Below, piece after piece: positions 17,353 to 25,333 of a stretch of 64,000 bases of DNA. Positions within the stretch are counted from its first letter, which is position 1; every line of letters starts with the position of its first letter. The notes below the pieces were generated by a model. The model made no database searches, was not told where the DNA came from, and was given only the letters and a program-made list of their open reading frames with translations. The position numbers and the translations under genes were made by a program. The stretch is from Spirochaetales bacterium (GTDB lineage: Bacteria > Spirochaetota > Spirochaetia > Sphaerochaetales > Sphaerochaetaceae), in the NCBI GenBank assembly GCA_028722305.1, contig JAQYHB010000037.1:51959-115958 (forward strand), given 5' to 3'.

Positions 17353-18702
17353 ATGCGAACTCATTTTGACCTGATTGTCGTCGGCGGGGGAATCGCCGGC
17401 TCGTTATGCGCCACAAGTGCCGCTCGTGAGGGAGTTTCGGTGCTTCTTGTCGAAGAAAGCGGATGTCTTGGAGGATCCCTGACCATCTGCGGGACAGGAC
17501 CGATGATGACCTTCCACGCAGGAGACCTTCAAGTCATCCGCGGCATCACCGACGAGTTGGTCGGGCGTCTGAAAGCCAAAGGACTCTCCGTGGGGCACAT
17601 CCCCGACTCGACCGGCTACACGTACACCGTCACTCCCTTCGACGCGGAAGGCATGAAGCATGAGCTGGAGTTGATGGCAAGCGAGGCTGGCGTCATGATA
17701 CTCTTCCACACCATGCTTGCTAGCACCAAGGTGTCGGGAGACAAGATCGAGCACCTCACCCTCCTCTCCTGCGGCTCCCAGTTTACGGTCGACGCGCCGC
17801 TGTACGTCGACGCGACGGGCGACGCCGACCTGTTGGTACAGGCAGGAGTACCTGTCGTCCTCGGAAGGGAAAACGACCATGCGACCCAGCCGATGACGAC
17901 CAACTTCAAGCTCGAAGGTGTGGATATCGGCCTGATCCGAGACCTCATGGGAAAAGACGTCTCGATCTTCCCCTTTCTGAAGCACCATCCGGGACGGGAG
18001 AAGCAGGCTGTCCGTCTTTCCTGTTCCGGCTTCCAGTCCATCATGCGCCAAGGCATCAAGGAAGGCAGGATTACCTTCGACCGCGATATCGTCCTGTTCT
18101 TCGAAACCAACACGAAGAATGAGATCATCGTCAACATGACCCGCGTCAACGGCTTCAATCCTGTCGATCCGATGGAACTCAGCAAGGCGGAGATGGAAGG
18201 CCGCAGGCAGGTCTGGGAACTGTACCGTTTTCTCAAAGACCGGATTCCCGGGTTCCAGAACGCCAAAATGGTTTCCTCCGGCCCCTCGATCGGCATCCGT
18301 TCCAGCCGCTCCATGCAAGGAGTCTACACCATCACCGCCGACGATATTCTCTCCGAGCGGGTCTTCGATGACCGGATTGCTGTCTACGGCTATCCGATTG
18401 ACATCCACTCGCCCGACGGAACGGAGACCAAAAGCATCTTTTTGCGTGACGGAGGCAGGTACACGATTCCCTATCGGATTTTGGTCAACCGGACGGTGGA
18501 AAACGTGATGGCGACTGGACGGCTGGTCAGCGCCTCGTTCGAAGCCCAGGCGTCCTTACGGACCTCACCCTGTTGCGGAGCCCTCGGACAAGCATGCGGC
18601 ATCGCTGCGGCCATCGCGATTCAAAGCGGGAAAAGCCCCTTGGACATCGATGTGGACCAATTGCAGAAAAGGCTACGCATGAAAGGAGCTTACCTGGAAT
18701 GA
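17353..18702 (+). CDS. FAD-dependent oxidoreductase (FAD_oxidored family)
   Basis: A 449-residue soluble flavoprotein with an N-terminal dinucleotide-binding motif (DLIVVGGGIAGSLCATSAAR, residues 6-25) and LLVEESGCLGGSLT. YVDATGDADL near residue 150 is the second FAD-contact strand, and VMATGRLVSASFEAQ and CGALGQACGIAAAIA close the FAD site. Such PF12831 proteins occur in carbohydrate operons of many anaerobes and soil bacteria, but few have known substrates; the imported sugar or a derivative is the likely one. It starts one base after the permease stop and overlaps the LacI gene by four bases. No signal peptide, so cytosolic. Confidence 0.85.
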   Translation: MRTHFDLIVVGGGIAGSLCATSAAREGVSVLLVEESGCLGGSLTICGTGPMMTFHAGDLQVIRGITDELVGRLKAKGLSVGHIPDSTGYTYTVTPFDAEGMKHELELMASEAGVMILFHTMLASTKVSGDKIEHLTLLSCGSQFTVDAPLYVDATGDADLLVQAGVPVVLGRENDHATQPMTTNFKLEGVDIGLIRDLMGKDVSIFPFLKHHPGREKQAVRLSCSGFQSIMRQGIKEGRITFDRDIVLFFETNTKNEIIVNMTRVNGFNPVDPMELSKAEMEGRRQVWELYRFLKDRIPGFQNAKMVSSGPSIGIRSSRSMQGVYTITADDILSERVFDDRIAVYGYPIDIHSPDGTETKSIFLRDGGRYTIPYRILVNRTVENVMATGRLVSASFEAQASLRTSPCCGALGQACGIAAAIAIQSGKSPLDIDVDQLQKRLRMKGAYLE

Positions 18703-19664
18703 GCTACCGGAAAGTAAGGCTTCTTGATGTGGCGAGACTTGCCGGAGTATCGGAAGCCTCGGCAAGCGCCGTCCTCAACGAGAAGCATGAGGGCACGATT
18801 CGTGTGGGCAAACAGACGAAGGAAAACGTCCAGGCTGCGGCGCGGCAACTGGGGTATGTCCCCAACCAGGCGGCCCGGAACCTGCGTCAGGAAGGCGGAG
18901 GACTGATTGCCGTATTCACCTATGAGCCGGCCTTTCCTAGCAAGCCTACCGCCGAGTTCCATGGCTTTTTCTCTGGCATCGAGCAAGAGGCGGCCAAGCG
19001 CGGATTCGACCTGTTGGTGATCAATGACCGTAGGAGGGCCGCCTCCAGTCGCATCACCCTCGCCGGGGGCGGCATCATGATTGGCATCAACCGGGACGAC
19101 AAGGATATCCGTTCCCTCATCCGTCGGGAATTCCCTTTGGTCTTTGTCGGCCGTCGCGAGATTGCAGGAGCCAAGACCCACTGGGTCACGTTTGATTACG
19201 ATGGAGTCATCCAAAGCATCTTCAGCCGCATCCCCCGCACAGTACCAGGCATTCTCTTTTTGGCCAGCGCCAACGATCAGAGCGAACCAACAAAGGACAA
19301 GGAAGAGAGCGTCACCCGACATGCCCAAGAAAAAGGCTTTCCGCTCTGTAGAATTCCCTTCGAGGGACCACTCACCCCCCAAGCCGAGGAGTTGGTACAG
19401 AACGGCTGGTATGTGTTGCTGGACCGTCTGTGGATGGCAGACCCTGTTGCCCCCTTCTACAGGAAGGAGGGCATCGACCCCTTCGGGTTCATCCTTGAGG
19501 ATAACTGGATGGAACTTCCGCTCGCATGGCCGCACTGGAGCAACGAACGTGAGGCGCTCGGTTCCCTCGCCGTCACCCACCTCTCCGACCTGATTGCAGG
19601 GCGGGAGCCTGAACAAGACCGTCTGATACCGCTCAAGATTGAAACAGCGAACTCGCGCCCATAA
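18699..19664 (+). CDS. LacI-family transcriptional regulator
   Basis: The 321-residue protein starts at ATG 18699, overlapping the oxidoreductase stop (ATGA). The DNA-binding domain is VRLLDVARLAGVSEASASAV at about residues 6-25 with the hinge helix region NQAARNLRQ near 56. The rest is a periplasmic-binding-protein-like sensor domain (GLIAVFTYEPAFPS; GFFSGIEQEAAKRGFDLLVI). It is last in the ABC operon and most likely represses it by binding the palindrome at 14292-14311 until the sugar or its oxidised product binds. Its last 32 bases overlap the convergent nanK-like gene. Confidence 0.9.
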   Translation: MSYRKVRLLDVARLAGVSEASASAVLNEKHEGTIRVGKQTKENVQAAARQLGYVPNQAARNLRQEGGGLIAVFTYEPAFPSKPTAEFHGFFSGIEQEAAKRGFDLLVINDRRRAASSRITLAGGGIMIGINRDDKDIRSLIRREFPLVFVGRREIAGAKTHWVTFDYDGVIQSIFSRIPRTVPGILFLASANDQSEPTKDKEESVTRHAQEKGFPLCRIPFEGPLTPQAEELVQNGWYVLLDRLWMADPVAPFYRKEGIDPFGFILEDNWMELPLAWPHWSNEREALGSLAVTHLSDLIAGREPEQDRLIPLKIETANSRP

Positions 19665-20505
19665 GGCCCGCCGTGTTGCCCAGACAGGCCGGCAACACAA
19701 CACAATCCTTCAACGAGTCCATGACCAGAGGCATGACACGTTTCCGTACCTCTTCCGCAATCCATTGTCCACTCATGATTCCTCCGCCCAAGACCACCAG
19801 TCCCGGATCAAGGATGTTGACCAAGGCGGCGATTCCCTTCGCGACATCATCGAGCCAATGGTTGATCGCGCTCGCGACAGAAGGTTCGCTACGATGTTCC
19901 ATAATCAGTCTTCCCGTATCGAGCGAGGGATTCTCTTGTGCGACCAAGCGCACCAAAGCCGTGGTCGAGGCATATTGTTCGTAGCAGCCCCGCTGGCCAC
20001 AGACGCATGGCCGTCCATCCGGATACAACGGGAAATGGCCGAATTCCCCGGCAGACCCGTGCATTCCATGGAACACTTTTCCATCGGATACCAGCGCGCC
20101 ACCGATACCGGTCCCATACGTAAGGCAGATGAACTGTCTCCATCCCTTTCCCGCTCCGAAAGCAGCCTCGCCCAAAGCGGCCGCGTTGACATCGTTCTCC
20201 ACCACCACCGGTAGGTGGGAATAGCCAGCAAGTAATGCTCTCAGGGGAAGGCCTGTGTAGTGGGGAATATTCTCGTTGGCGTAGATGATGGAACCTGTTT
20301 CGACATCCACCTGTCCTGCAGTGCTGACGGCAACCTTGTCATAAGAACCTTTCAGCGCGTCCATCAGGGCATAGAGCATCTTGACGATACCGGGTCCGCC
20401 CACCTCCTTGGCATGGGTGGGCATCTCGTGGAAAGAGCGTAGCGTCCCCCCGCCAACCAGACCGTACTTGATGGCGGTACCCCCGATATCAAAGGCAAGG
20501 ATCAT
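19633..20505 (-). CDS. nanK: ROK-family sugar kinase, probably N-acetylmannosamine kinase
   Basis: The 290-residue protein has the ROK fold: ATP-binding DIGGTAIKYGL at residues 5-15, the sugar-binding ENDVNAAALGEAAFGAGKG near 103, and the zinc/ROK signature CVCGQRGCYEQYAS near 165 with an upstream GEFGHFPL. It lacks a helix-turn-helix, so it is an enzyme rather than a NagC-type repressor. Immediately upstream in the same operon is a NanE epimerase, which uses ManNAc-6-phosphate, so the substrate is most likely N-acetylmannosamine. Its ATG overlaps the nanE stop by four bases. No sialic acid lyase gene is nearby, so the ManNAc may come from another source. Confidence 0.85.
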   Translation of the reverse strand: MILAFDIGGTAIKYGLVGGGTLRSFHEMPTHAKEVGGPGIVKMLYALMDALKGSYDKVAVSTAGQVDVETGSIIYANENIPHYTGLPLRALLAGYSHLPVVVENDVNAAALGEAAFGAGKGWRQFICLTYGTGIGGALVSDGKVFHGMHGSAGEFGHFPLYPDGRPCVCGQRGCYEQYASTTALVRLVAQENPSLDTGRLIMEHRSEPSVASAINHWLDDVAKGIAALVNILDPGLVVLGGGIMSGQWIAEEVRKRVMPLVMDSLKDCVVLPACLGNTAGLMGASSLFQS

Positions 20506-21203
20506 GCGAGGGCCTCGACAAAGCGGGCGGTGATCTGCTGGGGCCTGGTGATGGCTCCGCCAACCACGGCGGCGTAGGCTCCCGCCTCCATAGCCTTCTT
20601 CAGCTCGCAGGGGTAATGGATGCCCCCTTCCGCGATGAAGGGAATCCGCAGGTCTGCCTTTAGCCTGCGAAACAGGTCGAAGTCAGGAATCGGCATCCCT
20701 TTGGTAGCTGCCGTATAGGAACGCATCGTGGTACCTGCGAAATCGAATCCCAAAGCCTCGGCATGCATGCATTCCTCATAGGTGGCGCAATCCGCCATAA
20801 AGAGCTGGTGGGGATACTTCTCGCGGGCTTGGGCGAATAGTTCGTCCACCGACATCCCGTCGGGATGAGGACGGTCGGTGGCATCCAAAGCGACAATCTC
20901 GCAACCGACGTCCACCATCTCGTCGATTTCCCTCATCGTCGGAGTGATATAGACCTTGCTGTCCGGGTAATCGACCTTATGGATACCGATGACCGGAAGA
21001 AGGACCTGTCTCTTGATCTCCATCACATCCTCGGGAGTGTTGGCACGGATGCCTACCGCTCCCCCTTCCTTGGCGGCAAGGGCCATGCGGCCCATGATGA
21101 ATGAGCTATGTAGCGGCTCATCGCCCAGTGCCTGGCACGAGACAATCAAGCCACCTTTAATCTGATGCAACACTTCCGCATTCGTCATAGGAAACCTCTT
21201 CAT
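20502..21203 (-). CDS. nanE: N-acetylmannosamine-6-phosphate 2-epimerase
   Basis: The 233-residue TIM-barrel protein carries the NanE landmarks: LHQIKGGLIVSCQALGDEPL at residues 9-28, GAVGIRANTPEDV, VIGIHKVDY with its catalytic Lys, LFMADCATYEE, FAGTTMRSYT and FIAEGGIHYP. It converts ManNAc-6-P to GlcNAc-6-P in the cytosol, feeding amino-sugar breakdown. It is sandwiched by four-base overlaps between the DUF4965 gene and the kinase gene, so all three are made together. NagA and NagB, needed next, are not in the window. Confidence 0.93.
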   Translation of the reverse strand: MKRFPMTNAEVLHQIKGGLIVSCQALGDEPLHSSFIMGRMALAAKEGGAVGIRANTPEDVMEIKRQVLLPVIGIHKVDYPDSKVYITPTMREIDEMVDVGCEIVALDATDRPHPDGMSVDELFAQAREKYPHQLFMADCATYEECMHAEALGFDFAGTTMRSYTAATKGMPIPDFDLFRRLKADLRIPFIAEGGIHYPCELKKAMEAGAYAAVVGGAITRPQQITARFVEALA

Positions 21204-23182
21204 GCAGTATACCCTATTCCCTTTTGATTACACATGATTAAATTCCTCCGATGCACCAAAAGCGGCATGAAGATGCCTCCCTGGACGCTCCGGGCGATAA
21301 AGCTGACGTAGCGGCCAGTCTTGGTGTCGTACCAGTCGCTGAAGGGAATGCGGGACGGACTGTCGATGAGGAAGTGGCACAGTCGCCCGGCAAGCGCTCG
21401 CCGTAGTTCCCCGTCCGTGGAAAGGGCCGCCACCCACATCATCCAGTCGCTCTTGGTGTAGTCCTTGCGATTGTCCAAGGGAATTCCCCACTCGTTGAGT
21501 TTTCCTTTGTAACATACGCTCACAGCTGTGGTTACCGTCTCGGAGAAAAGCGGCCTTGGGAAGATCCGGTTCCAGACCATGTTGTAGAGAAGCGACCAGC
21601 TTTCCTTCATGCCATAGGCAAGCACCGTGTGGTCACCTGTAAAGGCCATACGCTCCCAACGGGCGGCGTAGTCCTTGGCGATGGCGTGGTACGCCGCTCC
21701 TTCCGTCCCGTCGACCAGCAACGAGTAGGACTCGATGCCGAAAATCGCCTTGACGGCGAGGTTCGCGTTGTGTGCCAGGTGGCCGGCGAAGTCATCGGTG
21801 CAGAGCTGGGAACCGGGATCAAGTCCGTGGTCGACCAGATAGTCGGCCCACCGTTTGAGCAGGTCGAGATTGCACGAGACCAGCGGAGTCATTCCATAAC
21901 GGAGCGTCAGCGCAGCGCAGAGGATGAGCATGTTCCCGCATTCCTCCACCGGCATCTGCATCTCTCCATCATACACGTCAGCCGACGCCGGATAGCGGGC
22001 GTAGGGAGGATTGACCAGGGTGGCCGCATCAGGCCGCTTTTCCGTGCTCCACTGGGGGTTCCGCCCGTAGACCTGCCCGGTCGCATAGGGGAAACGACCT
22101 ACATCATGGGGAGCGTATGACTTGTTCCAGACAGGCTTGCGGGCAAAGGCGAAGACCGGCTCGAGCATCCCTGTGATGCAATCCTTTCCTTCCAGCAGGA
22201 AGAGAGGCACCGAGGGATAGGAGACATCCACCGTGGCGATACAGCCGTTGGAGCTGTTTTCCTTGGAAAGGAAAAGTACTTCCCCATTCGGTCCAAGGGC
22301 AATCTGGTGAGCGGCAACAGCCACCCGCCAGCTCACCGCGCAGAGGCGGGCATAGTCGGCGTTGATGGCCGCCTCTGCCTCGCGCTCGACCTTCGCGTCA
22401 ATCGATGCACAGAGCGATTCCACTTCCTGGCGGCTTGCCAACGCATCCCCGATCGCCTCTTCCATCGTCGGCCACCTGGTCCGCCAATAGCCGCGGAGCA
22501 ACGTCCCGAAATAATCAACCACGTAGCCTTGGTCATAGGCGAGGACGCAATGGACTTCTCCAAAAGAATCCGGGCGCAACGCGATTTCCAACGTCCGCTC
22601 CAATCGGTCAAAGGCAATCCGGGCATGGTCGCGCTCCGCTCCGAAGAACACCCAACCCCAGTTCACGGTCACCTTGTCCCCGCTCTCGGACAGGGGCGAC
22701 TGGTTTTCCTTTCCCATGCTTCCCCAACAGGAACGCTTGTCCTCCGTCACATATCCATCGACTGCATCATCGTCATGGCAGACTACCGTCCCATCAACCT
22801 GGAAGACGACTTCCACCGGCTCATCTGGTATGCGGGAAAAGCAAACGGAAAGGTAGCTGACCGGCCGGGAAGCAAGCGCAAGGTCGGAAAGGACAAGGGG
22901 CGAAAGAAAACTGACGGTGAACGCCATCGACTCATGCTCGAACCCGCACACCGTCCTTGTCGCAGAGATGTCGAGCGACACCTGTGGAAGCGTTGTCGAG
23001 GACCCCGGATTCCCGAGGAAGCAGAAGCGGTTTTCCCCGACATCGACATACCCGCGAAGGTGGTATGGATTCCCGCTCCAATGGGTCGTCTCGCCATCGT
23101 TGAGATGGTCGCAGGAAGACCAAATGCTGAAATACGGATCGTGAAGCACGAGAGGCACGCTTGCCACTTTTGAAAACCGCAT
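21200..23182 (-). CDS. DUF4965/glutaminase A-like protein
   Basis: I start this 660-residue protein at ATG 23182 (MRFSKVASVPLVLHDPYFSI), which has AGGAG seven bases upstream and matches the family N-terminus; a longer frame upstream is unsupported. Domains in order: an N-terminal beta-rich DUF5127-like part (residues 1-230), and an alpha/alpha-barrel DUF4965/DUF1793-like part containing VDVSYPSVPLFLL, EMQMPVEECGNMLILCAALT and KDYTKSDWMMWVAALS. The family is named after fungal glutaminase A, but its bacterial members are mostly uncharacterised and look like six-hairpin glycosidases. There is no signal peptide, so it acts in the cytosol. First gene of an operon with nanE and nanK, so an amino-sugar conjugate is a plausible substrate. 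Confidence 0.8.
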   Translation of the reverse strand: MRFSKVASVPLVLHDPYFSIWSSCDHLNDGETTHWSGNPYHLRGYVDVGENRFCFLGNPGSSTTLPQVSLDISATRTVCGFEHESMAFTVSFLSPLVLSDLALASRPVSYLSVCFSRIPDEPVEVVFQVDGTVVCHDDDAVDGYVTEDKRSCWGSMGKENQSPLSESGDKVTVNWGWVFFGAERDHARIAFDRLERTLEIALRPDSFGEVHCVLAYDQGYVVDYFGTLLRGYWRTRWPTMEEAIGDALASRQEVESLCASIDAKVEREAEAAINADYARLCAVSWRVAVAAHQIALGPNGEVLFLSKENSSNGCIATVDVSYPSVPLFLLEGKDCITGMLEPVFAFARKPVWNKSYAPHDVGRFPYATGQVYGRNPQWSTEKRPDAATLVNPPYARYPASADVYDGEMQMPVEECGNMLILCAALTLRYGMTPLVSCNLDLLKRWADYLVDHGLDPGSQLCTDDFAGHLAHNANLAVKAIFGIESYSLLVDGTEGAAYHAIAKDYAARWERMAFTGDHTVLAYGMKESWSLLYNMVWNRIFPRPLFSETVTTAVSVCYKGKLNEWGIPLDNRKDYTKSDWMMWVAALSTDGELRRALAGRLCHFLIDSPSRIPFSDWYDTKTGRYVSFIARSVQGGIFMPLLVHRRNLIMCNQKGIGYTA

Positions 23183-23382
23183 AGATGCTCCTGTCTTTCC
23201 CTTCCGGGGCAGCGATGAAAAAACTTCTGGCCTGACACCTATCATAGTCGGTGACATGCAATCTTGCATAGCACGAAGCCGTCTCAGGAAAACCCCGTTC
23301 CTGTGGCGAAAAAGCGGGAAATCACACTGCAAACAATTCACTAGTGTCCGCAATTGCCATATCATATCGATGGAGCATGACC

Positions 23383-23736
23383 ATGAGCGCATTTGTCATC
23401 GTATTTCTGGCAGTCCTCTGCTGCCAGAATCTCTGTGCGGTACCGCAAAATGGCAAGGCGGAAAGCTATGAAGATGGAGAGGGGGGCTATGTGACCTTTC
23501 ATCGGGATGGTACGAAGACACGCACCACCTTCGACGGGTATTGCTACACCACCTACTATCCGGACAGAAGCAAGAAGGTGTTCTACCCCGATGGCATGGG
23601 CGGCTTTGCCACCTACGGTCCGAACGGAACGGTATCGCATTCCTACGACAACGGCTATGGATTCGACACCTACAACGAGGATGGGACGGTTTCGCACTCC
23701 TACGACGACGGCGAGGGCTTCGCTACATTCGAATAA
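23383..23736 (+). CDS. Small secreted protein with 19-20-residue repeats
   Basis: I choose ATG 23383, with GGAG seven bases upstream. The 117-residue product has a signal peptide (residues 1-19, SAFVIVFLAVLCCQNLCA) and then four and a half degenerate repeats of about 19-20 residues, each a pattern DG-x-GF-x-TY-xx-DGT-xxxSY: GEGGYVTFHRDGTKTRTTF, GMGGFATYGPNGTVSHSY, GYGFDTYNEDGTVSHSY, GEGFATFE. The repeats are rich in Gly, Asp and Tyr and resemble the short beta-hairpin repeats of secreted MORN/YD-like proteins. It is unlike any family I can name. It sits alone between the divergent DUF4965 operon and the MATE gene. Confidence 0.7.
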   Translation: MSAFVIVFLAVLCCQNLCAVPQNGKAESYEDGEGGYVTFHRDGTKTRTTFDGYCYTTYYPDRSKKVFYPDGMGGFATYGPNGTVSHSYDNGYGFDTYNEDGTVSHSYDDGEGFATFE

Positions 23737-23744
23737 TGGTCCCT

Positions 23745-23882
23745 TGACTTTTCCTCGTGCGCGTATTACCGTGCGGATTGCTTGCGCGGAGGCAAGTCAT
23801 TCGTCTCCTATTTGATACGACGTAAATGACAAGCCGGATAAGGCAACAGGCTGCGATGCCCGTGTCTTATCCGGCTTTTTTG
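23745..23882 (+). promoter_or_regulatory. Leader with intrinsic terminator upstream of the MATE gene
   Basis: TTGACT (23745-23750) with TATTAC about 15 bases later is a possible promoter. The leader then forms a hairpin near 23785-23805 and a strong 12-bp stem AAGCCGGATAAG/CTTATCCGGCTT (23831-23842 and 23866-23877) with a 23-base loop and a run of T. The MATE ribosome binding site starts only about 20 bases later, leaving no room for another promoter, so the terminator either ends the repeat-protein transcript with read-through or is a conditional attenuator for the exporter. Confidence 0.55.
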
Positions 23883-23912
23883 TTTCCGGGGCAAATCATT
23901 GGAGGTGCCATC

Positions 23913-25256
23913 ATGGCGCGCGCAATTGATTTCACCAAAGGAAAAATCGTAGGACCGCTCGTCCGTTTCGCGGGACCGGTGCTTCTCGCCATGTTCCTGC
24001 AGGCCCTGTATGGCGCTGTCGACCTGCTTGTCGTAGGACGTTTCGCGACAAGCGCGGATGTTTCAGGAGTCGCCATCGGCTCCCAGCTAATGACCACCAT
24101 GACGAACCTGATTGTCAGCTTCGCCATGGGAACGACCGTCTATCTCGGACAGAAAATCGGCGAAGGAGACAAACAGACCGGCGGCGACATCATCGGCACA
24201 AGCATCATCCTCTTCTCGGCAATCGGCGTCCTTCTGACCATCGTCATGCCGCTTGTCTCTGGAAACCTTGCCAGGCTCATGCACGCTCCCGAGGAATCGT
24301 TCCTGCAGACGAAACACTACATCCAAATTTGTGGTGCGGGCACCATCATGATTGTCGCGTACAATGTGCTGGGAGCCGTGTTTCGGGGTATCGGGGATTC
24401 CACGACCCCCCTCGTGACCGTCACGATTGCCGCCGCAATCAACATCTTTGGCGACCTTCTCCTGGTCAGTGGCTTCGGCATGGGGAGCGCTGGCGCTGCG
24501 CTCGCGACCGTCGTTTCCCAGGCAATCAGCGTTATCGTTTCGTTTTTCCTGATACGAAGACGTGCGCTCCCCTTTTCGTTCGACCGGAGCAGGATCCACC
24601 TGAGGAAAGCCATCGCGTCAAGGATAATCCGTTTCGGGGCGCCAATCGCCCTGCAGGACTTCCTGGTCAGCGCTTCCTTCCTGGTGATCCTCGCCATCGT
24701 GAACACGCACGGAGTCACGGCATCCGCCGGTGTCGGCGTCGCGGAAAAGGTCTGCGCCTTCATCATGCTCGTGCCATCGGCGTTCATGCAGTCGATGTCA
24801 TCGTTTGTCGCGCAGAACAAGGGAGCGGGGAAAATGGACCGGGCTGTCCAAGGAACGAAGTACGCGATCGCGCTCTCGACCTGCATCGGACTATGCATGT
24901 TCCATCTTGCGGTCTTCCATGGAAACCTCCTGTGCAACATCTTCTCTTCGGACACGGCGGTCACCAAGGCTGCTGCCGAATATCTGAAAGCCTACGGCAT
25001 CGACTGCCTGTTCACCTGCTTCCTGTTCTGCCTGGTCGGCTTCTACAACGGAATCGGGCACACGGGGTTTGTCATGGTGCAAGGAATCCTTAGCGCCTTC
25101 CTGGTACGGATTCCTGTCTCGTACGTCATGAGCCGCACGATTGGAAGTCTGTTTTCCATCGGCCTTGCCATCCCCTGCTCGACCATCCTCCAGATCATCC
25201 TGTGCGCAGGATTTTTCCTCCATCTGAAGAAACGCGACAGGCAACTATTCTCCTGA
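23913..25256 (+). CDS. MATE family efflux transporter
   Basis: The start is ATG 23913, preceded by GGAGGTG; upstream is the leader terminator. The 447-residue protein has twelve hydrophobic helices in two halves, each opening with the MATE pattern: KIVGPLVRFAGPVLLAMFLQ at residues 10-29 and RFGAPIALQDFLVSASFLVI near 235. GAVDLLVVGRFA and GVGVAEKVCAFIMLVPSAFM are family landmarks. It exports cationic drugs or metabolites by sodium or proton antiport in the inner membrane. The substrate is unknown; the leader hints that expression responds to some ligand. Confidence 0.9.
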   Translation: MARAIDFTKGKIVGPLVRFAGPVLLAMFLQALYGAVDLLVVGRFATSADVSGVAIGSQLMTTMTNLIVSFAMGTTVYLGQKIGEGDKQTGGDIIGTSIILFSAIGVLLTIVMPLVSGNLARLMHAPEESFLQTKHYIQICGAGTIMIVAYNVLGAVFRGIGDSTTPLVTVTIAAAINIFGDLLLVSGFGMGSAGAALATVVSQAISVIVSFFLIRRRALPFSFDRSRIHLRKAIASRIIRFGAPIALQDFLVSASFLVILAIVNTHGVTASAGVGVAEKVCAFIMLVPSAFMQSMSSFVAQNKGAGKMDRAVQGTKYAIALSTCIGLCMFHLAVFHGNLLCNIFSSDTAVTKAAAEYLKAYGIDCLFTCFLFCLVGFYNGIGHTGFVMVQGILSAFLVRIPVSYVMSRTIGSLFSIGLAIPCSTILQIILCAGFFLHLKKRDRQLFS

Positions 25257-25333
25257 CATCCTTGTCTGGCCCTTCTCGTCCGCACCCGGATGTTCACCAG
25301 GTGCGCGCCGGAAGGCAGATGCCTCAAAGTCTG

